The translations under genes were made by a program, and so were the position numbers. From positions 87,766-151,765 of the forward strand of contig NZ_MUHA01000012.1 of assembly GCF_002217355.1 (NCBI RefSeq): a stretch of 64,000 nt of DNA, read 5' to 3'. This DNA comes from Flavobacterium oncorhynchi. Lineage in GTDB: Bacteria; Bacteroidota; Bacteroidia; Flavobacteriales; Flavobacteriaceae. Shown piece by piece: positions 8,570 through 16,701 of the stretch. Below the pieces are notes generated by a model, which made no database searches, had not been told where the DNA came from, and saw nothing but the letters and a program-made list of their open reading frames with translations. Each line of letters opens with the position of its first letter. The first letter of the stretch is position 1.

Positions 8570-10249
8570 TTACTTGCGGCTGACTCCTGCACTTTCAAAA
8601 CTAGCCATTTCATTTAAAAATGCTTCCGCCGATTTTAAAATCGGAAAAGCAACAGCGCAGCCGGTTCCTTCGCCCAAGCACAAATCTAGATTTAAAATAG
8701 GTTTTGCATTTAGGTAATCGAGTAATTTTATATGTGCTTTTTCGGCAGAGCAGTGGCAGAAAATAGCATTGTGTTTGATGTCAGGATTTATTTTTGAAGC
8801 AATCAAAAAAGCTGTGCTGCAAATAAAGCCATCAACCAGAATAAGCATTTTGTTTTCATAAGCTGCGAGCATTCCGCCGGCAATTTGTAAAATTTCAAAA
8901 CCGCCAAAATAAGCCAGCTGCTGTTTTAAATCGGTTTGACCAGAATAATTTTGAATGGCGCTTTTGAGCAAGTTTTGTTTTTGAATTAACTTTTCGTCTT
9001 CAACACCAGTTCCTTTTCCAACACAATCTTCAATAGGTAAATTAGTTAAAAGGCTCATTAATACAGATGCAGTCGAAGTATTTCCAATTCCCATTTCACC
9101 AAAACCTATACAATTTGTACCTGTTTTGGCAATCGTATCAACAATCGATTTTCCTTTTTCAAGACACAATTGTAGTTCGGTTTCACTCATTGCTGGAACA
9201 TGAAGAAAAGATTGTGTTCCTTTTGCAATTTTAGCATTTATCAATTTTGCATTTGTGGGAAAATCATAGTTTACACCTGAATCTACAATAGACAAATCAA
9301 TATTATTTTGACTACAGAAAACATTGATTGCGGCTCCGCCTTCCAGAAAATTGGTAACCATTTGGCGAGTAACATCTTGCGGATAAGCGCTGACACCATG
9401 ATTTGCAATGCCGTGATCAGCTGCAAAAACCACTATAGCAGGATTTGTTATTTTTGGATTTAAAGTTTCGAAAACAGTTGCCATTTGAAAAGCTAAGGTT
9501 TCTAAAGTCCCTAAAGCGCCAATAGGTTTTGTTTTTGAATCTATTTTATCTTGAAGGAGTGTACTGAAATCCGTGTTAATCTCAGTATCATTTTGTTGTT
9601 TTAAATCTAAATCAATAAAATTTGATTTCTGTATTTTATCTATTTCAGTACAAAACGGGGTTTCAGATTTTTGTTTCCAATGTAATTGCTGTAACATTGG
9701 CTGATTGTTATAATTTGTTGCTGGTTTGCCGATGCAGAAATACCCAAGCGGTTCTATATTCTCTGGTAAATCAAGGATTTTTTTAAATTGATAATAATTG
9801 ATAATTGAAACCCAGCCCATTCCATAACCTTGTTCAGTAAGCGAAAGCCAAATGTTCTGGGCAGCACAAACTGAACTGAATTTTACAGCTTCGTTACTTC
9901 CAATTGTTCCAATCGTAAATTGATTAAGAACAGAACGATCATAAGCAATAATAAGTCCTAAAGGAGCTTCTTCAATTGCTTCTAGTTTTAAGGATCTGTA
10001 AAGTTCTTTTTGCTCTGGATTATCGGTTAGTTCTTCGGCTTTTTTGTTATAATCTAAAAAAAGTTCTTTTACTGCGGTTTTAACTTCTTTAGATTTAATG
10101 ATATAATATCTTGTTGCATCAGTCAGTCCAACAGAAGGTGCCCAATGTCCAGCTTGCAAAGCTTTCTGAATTACTTCATCGGGAACTTCGTCTGTCGTAA
10201 AATGCCTTGTGTCACGACGTGACTTTAAAATATCATCTAAATAACTCAT
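8570..10249 (-). CDS. cobT: Fused BluB (DMB synthase) - CobT (NaMN:DMB phosphoribosyltransferase)
   Basis: A 559-residue two-domain protein. Residues 1 to about 205 match the BluB branch of the nitroreductase fold (SRRDTRHFTTDEVP, then HWAPSVG, and GYGMGWVSI), which breaks FMN with oxygen to make 5,6-dimethylbenzimidazole. Residues about 225-555 are CobT (SKTKPIGALGTLE, FAADHGIANHGVS, and LGEGTGCAVAFP with catalytic-type Glu527), which makes alpha-ribazole phosphate from that base. The fusion would link making and activating the lower ligand. The BluB active-site loop reads SVGLTDATRYY where many BluB proteins have a MQPW-like stretch. Neighbours cobU, cobS and cobC complete the nucleotide loop pathway. 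Confidence 0.9.
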   Translation of the reverse strand: MSYLDDILKSRRDTRHFTTDEVPDEVIQKALQAGHWAPSVGLTDATRYYIIKSKEVKTAVKELFLDYNKKAEELTDNPEQKELYRSLKLEAIEEAPLGLIIAYDRSVLNQFTIGTIGSNEAVKFSSVCAAQNIWLSLTEQGYGMGWVSIINYYQFKKILDLPENIEPLGYFCIGKPATNYNNQPMLQQLHWKQKSETPFCTEIDKIQKSNFIDLDLKQQNDTEINTDFSTLLQDKIDSKTKPIGALGTLETLAFQMATVFETLNPKITNPAIVVFAADHGIANHGVSAYPQDVTRQMVTNFLEGGAAINVFCSQNNIDLSIVDSGVNYDFPTNAKLINAKIAKGTQSFLHVPAMSETELQLCLEKGKSIVDTIAKTGTNCIGFGEMGIGNTSTASVLMSLLTNLPIEDCVGKGTGVEDEKLIQKQNLLKSAIQNYSGQTDLKQQLAYFGGFEILQIAGGMLAAYENKMLILVDGFICSTAFLIASKINPDIKHNAIFCHCSAEKAHIKLLDYLNAKPILNLDLCLGEGTGCAVAFPILKSAEAFLNEMASFESAGVSRK

Positions 10250-10375
10250 TTTTTAATTCCAATTTTTTAACTCCAAATTTCAATGCAACTGAAATTTGAA
10301 TATGTAAGTAAAGGTAGGGCATAGTGTTGGAATTTGGAATTTTAATTTTAGAATTTCCTTTTAAAGATTAGAATT

Positions 10376-10885
10376 TTATCCTTTGATTTTGACAGGAATC
10401 CCAGAAACCATTAAAACAACTTCATCAGCTTTTGATGCTAAAAATTGATTCATCCAGCCTTGCAGTTCAGTAAATTTTCGTCCAATTTCGGTAGAAGCAT
10501 GAACGCCCATTCCGATCTCGTTTGTCACAATAATAAGTACTGTATTTTCTTTTTCGGCCAACAAAAGAAACTCTTTTTTAGCTTCTTCCAAACTTAAATT
10601 GACATCGTTTTTATGATCTATAAAAAAGTTAGTCAGCCAAAGTGTTACGCAGTCGATTAGAGCAACTTTGCCTGAAAAATCAATTTTACTTAAGTATTTT
10701 TCTTCTTCAATATTAGTCCATCGTTCGTCACGATCTTTTTGATGACGGTCTATCCGATTTTGAAAATCAGAATCCCATTTTCGGGCAGTAGCTACATAAA
10801 TTGGATTGTCTGTAAGTTGTAAAGCCAGAGATTGGGCATATCCGCTTTTTCCTGAGCGTTCGCCGCCGGTTATCAAGTAAATCAT
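10376..10885 (-). CDS. cobU: Adenosylcobinamide kinase / adenosylcobinamide-phosphate guanylyltransferase
   Basis: A 169-residue P-loop enzyme. The Walker A motif is GGERSGKS at residues 7-14. The sequence VATARKWDSDFQNRIDRHQ (about residues 31-49) has the histidine that takes GMP in the CobU/CobP family. It phosphorylates and then guanylylates adenosylcobinamide. It lies 126 bp upstream of bluB-cobT on the same strand. Length fits the family (about 170-180). Confidence 0.93.
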   Translation of the reverse strand: MIYLITGGERSGKSGYAQSLALQLTDNPIYVATARKWDSDFQNRIDRHQKDRDERWTNIEEEKYLSKIDFSGKVALIDCVTLWLTNFFIDHKNDVNLSLEEAKKEFLLLAEKENTVLIIVTNEIGMGVHASTEIGRKFTELQGWMNQFLASKADEVVLMVSGIPVKIKG

Positions 10886-10890
10886 TTTTT

Positions 10891-10930
10891 GTTAGTTAGG
10901 AGTTATGAGTTGTGAGTTATGGTTGCAAGT
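10891..10930. repeat. Degenerate short tandem repeat (GAGTTAT-like)
   Basis: The spacer between cobU and the cysteine-rich protein holds several near-copies of AGTTATGAGTTGTGAGTTAT, period about 8 bp. Low-complexity spacers of this kind recur in this window. Confidence 0.5.
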
Positions 10931-10956
10931 TATTAGCAATTCATAATTCAAAACTT

Positions 10957-11319
10957 TTAATAAGGGCAATGTCTGCAGTCGTTTCCGCAACAGCTTCCTC
11001 TTTTGAGATGAAACCAAGACTTGAAAACATAATTGCCATTTTCAATATAATAATCGATGCCTTCAATTAAGTTTTCTGTTTTAGGAAGGGATGCGGCTTT
11101 ATTTTTAAGTGCTTTTTCGGGAGTAAGTGTTTCTATGTAAGCGTCGATTTTGTCTTCGCAAGCTTCTTTAAAACAAACTGGGCATAAACAATCGCCTCCT
11201 TCAGAAAGGTTAAAAATAGGCGGAAAATCATTGCACCAGCATTTGTTTTCAACCGAAATATCTCCACAGCTGAATTGAGTTTCACAGCTCGAGCAAACTT
11301 TTGTTTTTGTGGTATTCAT
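10957..11319 (-). CDS. Cysteine-rich CWC/DUF5522-type small protein
   Basis: A 120-residue protein with 14 cysteines in two clusters. The N-terminal part (CSSCETQFSCG, then CWCNDFPP) matches cysteine-rich CWC proteins; the C-terminal CCGNDCRHCPY is the DUF5522 signature. Both suggest metal binding, but the role is unknown. The ATG at 11319 is preferred over an upstream start at 11367, because the extra 16 residues would reach into the divergent btuF promoter and lack family similarity. Confidence 0.75.
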   Translation of the reverse strand: MNTTKTKVCSSCETQFSCGDISVENKCWCNDFPPIFNLSEGGDCLCPVCFKEACEDKIDAYIETLTPEKALKNKAASLPKTENLIEGIDYYIENGNYVFKSWFHLKRGSCCGNDCRHCPY

Positions 11320-11385
11320 AGTGTAAAGATACAGTTTGTTGAATTTTGTAGGAATAAAAATAAACAAAAAAAATAGAAAATGGTT

Positions 11386-11393
11386 TACCTTTG
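11386..11393 (+). promoter_or_regulatory. -7 promoter element for btuFCD
   Basis: TACCTTTG matches TAnnTTTG and lies 22 bp before the btuF start. No good TTG -33 element is seen at the right spacing, and there is no room for a second riboswitch. Confidence 0.45.
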
Positions 11394-11414
11394 TCCCTAT
11401 CCAAAACGTAAAAC

Positions 11415-12557
11415 ATGAAATATTTATTCCCTAAGTTAATTTTTATTTTCTCTTTTTTTATTCTAACAGGATGTAAGAAGGCTGAAACAGTTGAGGTTGC
11501 AAAATCTGAAAGTGCAAAAAATAGTATTGAGTTTGCTTCAGGTCTTTCGATTGTTAAATATGATGGATATTCGGTTGTTACAGTTATGGAACCGTGGCCT
11601 AATGCCAATAAAAATTTCAAATACATTTTAAAAGAAAAAGATGTAAAGGTTCCAGATAGTTTGGCAACTTACACAACTATAAAAGTGCCTTTAGAGTCCA
11701 TTGTGGTTACTTCAACCACTAATGTACCATTTTTAGAAATGCTTGAAGTCGAAAATAAACTGGTTGGTTTTCCACATACAGATTATGTTTCATCAGAAAA
11801 AACAAGAGCTTTAATCGATAAAGGTTCAGTAAAAAATGTAGGTCAGAATGAAAAATTAAATATTGAACAGTTAATTGAATTAGCACCAGATTTGATTGTA
11901 ACGTTTGGAGTAGACAACAATAATCCGATGTTGGATAATTTAAAGAAAAGCGGTCTAAATGTTTTTATTCAAGCGGATTGGATGGAACAGTCTCCGCTTG
12001 GAAAAGCAGAATGGATTAAGCTGTACGGAGCTTTATTCGGTAAAGAAGAAAAAGCCAAAGAATTGTTTGATAAAATTGTAGAGAGTTATAATCAAGCTAA
12101 AAAATTGGTGGCAGATAAACCTGCATCTTCAACAGTTTTGTATGGTTCGATGTACGAGGATGTTTGGTATGTGGCCAAAGGAAACAGCTGGGTTGCCCAA
12201 TTTATGAAAGATGCTCATGCCAATTATTTATGGTCAGATCTAAAAGGAACCGGAAGCGAAGGGTTGTCTTTTGAGAAAATATTAGTAAAAGCTAAAACTG
12301 CTGATTTTTGGATCGCTTCAGGATCTTTTAAAAGCTTAGATGAAATAGCAAAAACAAATCCACATTACAGTCAGTTTGATGCTTTTAAAAATAAAAAGGT
12401 GTATACATTTGAAGGTAAATTTGGAGCAACAGGAGGTACTGTTTATTATGAATTGGCTCCAAGTCGTCCAGATTTAGTCTTAAAAGACTATATCAAAATT
12501 TTTCATCCTGATTTATTGCCAAGTTACGAGTTTACTTTTGCATCTAAATTAAACTAA
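11415..12557 (+). CDS. btuF: ABC transporter substrate-binding lipoprotein (BtuF-like)
   Basis: A 380-residue periplasmic binding protein. The lipobox LTGC puts the acylated cysteine at residue 20. The fold is the class III (BtuF/FhuD/FepB) type: two alpha/beta lobes joined by a long helix, with the family stretch NIEQLIELAPDLIVTFG near residues 155-171. BtuF binds cobalamin in the periplasm; iron-siderophore proteins share the fold. The B12 genes on the other side favour cobalamin. It is followed directly by the permease and ATPase genes. Confidence 0.82.
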   Translation: MKYLFPKLIFIFSFFILTGCKKAETVEVAKSESAKNSIEFASGLSIVKYDGYSVVTVMEPWPNANKNFKYILKEKDVKVPDSLATYTTIKVPLESIVVTSTTNVPFLEMLEVENKLVGFPHTDYVSSEKTRALIDKGSVKNVGQNEKLNIEQLIELAPDLIVTFGVDNNNPMLDNLKKSGLNVFIQADWMEQSPLGKAEWIKLYGALFGKEEKAKELFDKIVESYNQAKKLVADKPASSTVLYGSMYEDVWYVAKGNSWVAQFMKDAHANYLWSDLKGTGSEGLSFEKILVKAKTADFWIASGSFKSLDEIAKTNPHYSQFDAFKNKKVYTFEGKFGATGGTVYYELAPSRPDLVLKDYIKIFHPDLLPSYEFTFASKLN

Positions 12558-12563
12558 GATCAA

Positions 12564-13592
12564 TTGATAAATAAAACGCGAAATATAACTCTGTTTTCCA
12601 TACTTGGTTTAGCACTTTTGTTTATGTTTTTCCTTGATATTAGTTTAGGATCTGTTACAATTCCGTTCAAAGAAGTCTGCAGCAGTTTAACAGGAGGACA
12701 GGCAAGTAAATCAACTTGGGAATATATTATTATTAATTACCGTCTGCCAAAAGCAATTACAGCTATTTTGGTTGGAGTAGGTTTGTCTATAAGCGGTTTG
12801 CTGATGCAGACATTATTTAGAAATCCGTTAGCAGGCCCGGATGTATTAGGGTTGAGTTCTGGAGCAATTTTGGCAGTCGCAATTGTAATTTTGGGAGCTG
12901 GGATATTACCAACTTTTTTAAGCTCAGTTTTATTGTCTTCATATGGAATCGTGTTGGCATCTACTTTAGGAAGTATTTCAGTTTTGCTTTTAGTTTTGCT
13001 GGTTGCACAAAGATTGCGAAATACAATGGCGATTTTAATTGTTGGACTTATGTTTGCCAGTTTTACAAGTGCCATTGTTGGGGTTTTAACTTATTTTAGT
13101 TCAGCTGAACAACTGCAGAAGTTTACCTTTTGGTCTTTAGGAAGTCTCGGAAATCTTTCTTGGACATCGATTTTTATTCTGGCGGTTTGTATAAGTTTTG
13201 GTTTGCTCTTAAGTGCAGGCAGCATCAAGCCTTTAAATGCCCTGCTTTTAGGAGAGAATTATGCTAAAAGTATGGGTTTAAATTATAAGAGAGCACGATT
13301 AGTAATTATTCTGGCAACAAGTATTTTAGCAGGAAGTGTTACCGCTTTTGCAGGACCTATTGCCTTTATAGGTTTGGCTGTTCCGCATATTGCAAAACTG
13401 ACATTTCAAACTAGTAATCACACTGTTTTATATTGGAGTACGTTTTTTTTTGGTGGCATAATTATGCTGTTCTGCGATATGGCATCGCAGATGCCGGGAT
13501 TAGATGTTACATTACCGATTAATGCAATAACATCAATTATTGGTGCGCCGGTTGTAATTTGGCTGCTAATGCGAAAAAGAAATTTTCAGTAA
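12564..13592 (+). CDS. btuC: FecCD-family ABC transporter permease (BtuC-like)
   Basis: A 342-residue protein with about ten hydrophobic helices and the FecCD signature stretches RLPKAITAILVGVGLSISG, NPLAGPDVLGLSSGA and GPIAFIGLAVPHI. It forms the membrane channel for the BtuF substrate. The start appears to be TTG at 12564, 6 bp after the btuF stop; no ATG lies in a sensible place. The TTG start and tight spacing suggest translational coupling to btuF. Confidence 0.88.
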   Translation: MINKTRNITLFSILGLALLFMFFLDISLGSVTIPFKEVCSSLTGGQASKSTWEYIIINYRLPKAITAILVGVGLSISGLLMQTLFRNPLAGPDVLGLSSGAILAVAIVILGAGILPTFLSSVLLSSYGIVLASTLGSISVLLLVLLVAQRLRNTMAILIVGLMFASFTSAIVGVLTYFSSAEQLQKFTFWSLGSLGNLSWTSIFILAVCISFGLLLSAGSIKPLNALLLGENYAKSMGLNYKRARLVIILATSILAGSVTAFAGPIAFIGLAVPHIAKLTFQTSNHTVLYWSTFFFGGIIMLFCDMASQMPGLDVTLPINAITSIIGAPVVIWLLMRKRNFQ

Positions 13593-13706
13593 ATTGTATT
13601 AGCCACAGATTATATGGATTATCTCCTGCTGTTAAAATAAATTAATCTTTAGACAAAGAAAAAACTTAGATACTTAGAACCTTAGCAACTCAGAACCTTA
13701 AAATAG
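13593..13706. repeat. Dispersed intergenic repeat remnant with CTTAGAACCTTAGCAACT-type units
   Basis: The 114-bp spacer between btuC and btuD begins with an AGCCACAGATTA-like stretch and ends (13664-13702) with degenerate units of ACTTAGATACTTAGAACC and CTTAGCAACTCAGAACC. Both sequence types are, to my knowledge, common between genes in flavobacteria. Confidence 0.5.
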
Positions 13707-14483
13707 ATGAAATCAATTTTAAATACGTCAAATTTAAGTATTGGATATAAAGCCAAGAAGGCAGTTGTGACTATTGCTGAAAATTTAAATTTGAATTTAA
13801 CTTCTGGGAAACTCATTTCGTTGATTGGTGCAAACGGAATTGGGAAATCGACTTTGCTGCGAACTATTACAGGTATTCAGCAGCCTTTATCGGGAACTGT
13901 TTTTTTGAATGATAAAAATATCAATACTTATAAACCTTTGGACTTGGCTCAAAATCTAAGTTTGGTTTTAACCGAAAAACTGCCGCCAAGTAATCTCACG
14001 GTTTTTGAATTGGTTGCATTAGGCCGCCAGCCCTATACTAATTGGGTTGATTCTTTAACTCAAACAGATATTGAAAAGATTAAAGAAGCAATGGCGCTGA
14101 CACAAATCGAGCATTTGGCTCAAAAAAAACACTTTGAAATAAGCGATGGTCAATTGCAAAAGGTTTTAATCGCCAGAGCTTTGGCGCAAGATACGGCGCT
14201 GATTATTTTAGATGAACCTACAACACATCTTGATTTATTGCACAAAGTTTCTTTATTTAAATTGCTGAAAAAACTAACGGAGGAAACTCAAAAATGCATT
14301 TTATTCTCTACTCACGATATTGATTTAGCAATTCAATTAAGTGACGAAATGATTATTATGACTCCAGAAAGTGTTGTTCAGGGTGAACCATGTAATTTAA
14401 TTTCAAACGGAAATTTTGCCACTTTGTTTAAAGATGAGCATATTGTCTTTGATGCCGAAAAAGGGAAGTTTATTGTGACTTAG
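13707..14483 (+). CDS. btuD: ABC transporter ATP-binding protein (BtuD-like)
   Basis: A 258-residue ATPase of the iron-siderophore/cobalamin importer group. Walker A is GANGIGKST (about residues 39-47), Q-loop near residue 90, signature ISDGQLQKV (SDGQ in place of the usual SGGQ) and Walker B ALIILDEPTTHLD, with the H-loop in STHDID. It powers BtuC. It is separated from btuC by 114 bp of repeat-like sequence but has the same direction and function, so the three genes are likely one operon. Confidence 0.9.
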   Translation: MKSILNTSNLSIGYKAKKAVVTIAENLNLNLTSGKLISLIGANGIGKSTLLRTITGIQQPLSGTVFLNDKNINTYKPLDLAQNLSLVLTEKLPPSNLTVFELVALGRQPYTNWVDSLTQTDIEKIKEAMALTQIEHLAQKKHFEISDGQLQKVLIARALAQDTALIILDEPTTHLDLLHKVSLFKLLKKLTEETQKCILFSTHDIDLAIQLSDEMIIMTPESVVQGEPCNLISNGNFATLFKDEHIVFDAEKGKFIVT

Positions 14484-14518
14484 AGATATTTTTAGAAGTT
14501 TTGTTGTACGAAATTCAA

Positions 14519-14656
14519 GTCCCAGCGGGACGTTATATTTATAGAAATATTAATCACATTTAGTAGAACGAGCCCCATAGGGGCGAAATATATCGCTCCG
14601 CTGGAGCTTCCATGATGGTTTAATTATAGGTTATAAATATTACGCTCCTCTGGAGC
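14519..14656. repeat. Array of four 5-bp-stem, 3-nt-loop hairpins
   Basis: Four perfect mini-hairpins of the same build follow each other: GTCCC-AGC-GGGAC (14519-14531), GCCCC-ATA-GGGGC (14572-14584), GCTCC-GCT-GGAGC (14595-14607) and GCTCC-TCT-GGAGC (14644-14656). They fill the gap between convergent btuD and trmL. The build resembles REP-type palindromes linked to RAYT (IS200-like) transposases in Bacteroidota. Confidence 0.7.
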
Positions 14657-14680
14657 TTATGATGAAAATATTTAATTAAT

Positions 14681-15136
14681 TTAAACTTTCAATCCAATCT
14701 GTCTTTTAGCTTCACCAACAACAAAAGCAACAGAATTTGCGATGTTAAAGCTGCGAATTAGTTTTGACATTGGAATCGTTAAGTGGTTTTCGAAACGAGC
14801 CAAAACTTCTTTGCTTAATCCAACGCTTTCTTTGCCAAAAACCAGCCAATCTCCATCTTGAAAATCTGTTTCTAAATACGATTTATCAGCATGGGAACTC
14901 ATCAAAAAAACACGCGATTGATCTGGAATCTGCTTGATCCATTCCTCTATATTTTGGTATTCAGTTACATCAAGATGAACCCAATAATCCAAACCAGAGC
15001 GTTTTAGATTTTTATCGTTTATTACAAATCCGAAAGGATGAATTAAGTGCAGTCGGCTTTCTGTTCCTACACACAATCTTCCAATATTTCCAGTGTTATT
15101 TGGTATTTCTGGTTCTACAAGAACTACGTTTAGCAT
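14681..15136 (-). CDS. trmL: tRNA (cytidine(34)-2'-O)-methyltransferase
   Basis: A 151-residue SPOUT methyltransferase. TrmL methylates the 2'-O of the wobble base of tRNA-Leu isoacceptors. Family features: EPEIPNNTGNIGRLC (residues 8-22), LHLIHPFGF, FGKESVGLSKEV (about residues 100-111) and the knot residues SFNIANSVAFVVGEA near the end. Length fits TrmL (about 150-157). Confidence 0.92.
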   Translation of the reverse strand: MLNVVLVEPEIPNNTGNIGRLCVGTESRLHLIHPFGFVINDKNLKRSGLDYWVHLDVTEYQNIEEWIKQIPDQSRVFLMSSHADKSYLETDFQDGDWLVFGKESVGLSKEVLARFENHLTIPMSKLIRSFNIANSVAFVVGEAKRQIGLKV

Positions 15137-15205
15137 TATCGTTTATTTGTTTATTCGGTTAATCGTTAATTTGAGAATTATCTGATTTTTAAATTGACTC
15201 ATTTT

Positions 15206-15769
15206 CTAATTAAAGTTATCAACTTCGAGAACTTCTCCAGCTTTTAAGTTTTGCAAATATACATTTCCTATTCTAACGCGAACTAAACGTAAAGTAGGAA
15301 ATCCGACAGCAGCAGTCATTTTTCTAACCTGACGAAATTTTCCTTCATTCACGGTAATTGATGCCCAAGAAGTTGGTCCGTGGCGTTCATGTCGGATTTT
15401 TTTTGCTCGAGGTCCAAAATCAGGAATTTCAGTTACAATAAAAGCAGAGCAGGGTTTTGTTTTGTATTTTCCGCCATCAAAACCTATTTCTACACCTTTC
15501 TGTAATTGTTCGATTGCTTCTGGCGTAATAATGCCGTCGACTTGGACATAATATTCTTTATCGACTTTTTTACTTCTTATCTGATCACTTACTTTCCCAT
15601 CTGTTGTTAGTAACAATAAACCTTCAGAATCTTCATCAAGTCTTCCAATTGCCATAGTTCCTTCTGGAAAATCATGCAGTTCGCCTAAAAGTTTTTTCTT
15701 TCTTTTCAGTTCATAGATAAATTGACTTAAATAACCATAAGGTTTAAAAAGAATGAAGTGTCGATGCAT
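15206..15769 (-). CDS. rRNA large-subunit pseudouridine synthase (RluE-like)
   Basis: A 187-residue RsuA/RluE-family enzyme without an S4 domain. The catalytic motif is GRLDEDSEGLLLLT (about residues 42-55) with the conserved Asp45. Other family stretches are VDKEYYVQVDG and VNEGKFRQVRKMTAAVGFPTL. The lack of an S4 domain and the small size point to RluE (23S rRNA U2457 in E. coli numbering), but RluB/RluF relatives cannot be excluded. Confidence 0.85.
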   Translation of the reverse strand: MHRHFILFKPYGYLSQFIYELKRKKKLLGELHDFPEGTMAIGRLDEDSEGLLLLTTDGKVSDQIRSKKVDKEYYVQVDGIITPEAIEQLQKGVEIGFDGGKYKTKPCSAFIVTEIPDFGPRAKKIRHERHGPTSWASITVNEGKFRQVRKMTAAVGFPTLRLVRVRIGNVYLQNLKAGEVLEVDNFN

Positions 15770-15817
15770 GTTTTATTTTTTTGCAAAGATAGCTTTGTTT
15801 TTACAAGTATTTCGAGT

Positions 15818-16033
15818 TTATCCTTGCTCCTTGTTTCTGTTTTTCATTTTACTCAGCCATAAATAAACAGACCAAATTACCGTAATGCCAAATAAGAGAA
15901 TTAAAGGAGTGTAGTAATTGCTGAAGAAATCATGAAAATATGTGCCTATTAAAATATAAGCCGAGGCAATGCAAAGTTTCAAGACAATGAATTCAGCATT
16001 TGACCAGCAGGTTTTGATTTTGAAAAAGTTCAT
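15818..16033 (-). CDS. Small two-helix membrane protein, unknown
   Basis: A 71-residue protein with two hydrophobic segments (about residues 17-34 and 40-58) and a basic C-terminal tail (SKMKNRNKEQG). It has no motif I recognise. It stands alone between rluE-like and MepB genes, with its own spacing on both sides. The reading frame, length and clear membrane topology support a real gene. Confidence 0.6.
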   Translation of the reverse strand: MNFFKIKTCWSNAEFIVLKLCIASAYILIGTYFHDFFSNYYTPLILLFGITVIWSVYLWLSKMKNRNKEQG

Positions 16034-16133
16034 TTAGTTTCTTTTAAATTAATAGTTTAGAAACAGCATCTTATTGCTTATTGTCTAAAGTTATAAAAAA
16101 AAAGACTTTAAGAACTCGAAACAAGATTAAGCC

Positions 16134-16661
16134 TTATTGTATAAAAAGCTTTTTAAAAGTGTCTAAATCAGCATTTGGGCTTATTTCATAGAAATATTTC
16201 AATTGCCATTGCTGTGTTTTTTGGGCTTGTTTACTGATAGTTTCATCCCAAGGCGGGTAAACTCTCGTGGCTCTTATTCCTTCTTTAGTTTCAGTAGTAA
16301 ATATTCCTTTTTTAAGGAGAACATCTTTAGGGAAAACAAATTGTCCTAAAAGATTTTCTTTTTGAACGCTTACAATTACAAAATCAATAGTATCAGAATA
16401 ATCAAAAGGTTCAATTATACCTGATTTATTACGCTTCCATAAAGTTACAAACTGACCTGTTTTAGTTGGAGTAATTTTAGCCGATCTAAATTTAATAATC
16501 CGATTATTGATTTTAAAATCGAAAGCTTCATAATCTTTACTCTCAATTTCTGGTTGAAGTTCAGAAAAGGTAAAGCCGCAGATATCATAAATTAATTCTT
16601 TGGCAATACTTAAATTTTTAGGAAGAAAAATAGAATCTTCGAGCTTCTTATTTAAAGACAT
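16134..16661 (-). CDS. MepB family protein
   Basis: A 175-residue protein matching the MepB family: FKINNRIIKFRSAKITPTK, then FVTLWKRNKSG, and GIRATRVYPPWDE near residue 140. MepB is encoded beside the MepA drug pump in Staphylococcus, but its biochemical role is not known. No pump or regulator is next to it here. Confidence 0.85.
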   Translation of the reverse strand: MSLNKKLEDSIFLPKNLSIAKELIYDICGFTFSELQPEIESKDYEAFDFKINNRIIKFRSAKITPTKTGQFVTLWKRNKSGIIEPFDYSDTIDFVIVSVQKENLLGQFVFPKDVLLKKGIFTTETKEGIRATRVYPPWDETISKQAQKTQQWQLKYFYEISPNADLDTFKKLFIQ

Positions 16662-16701
16662 TAATTTCTTTTTTGTGTGAAATTACAACAAAGTAAAGTA
16701 A

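Noticed and set aside
11320..11367. Upstream extension of the cysteine-rich protein
   Set aside because: The extra residues lie in the divergent promoter region and do not resemble the family; ATG at 11319 is better.
11282..11626. A 114-residue minus-strand frame over btuF
   Set aside because: It lies opposite the well-supported btuF start and has no recognisable protein features.
13593..13706. Possible CRISPR-like repeats between btuC and btuD
   Set aside because: Units are degenerate, short and have no regular spacers; no cas genes are near.
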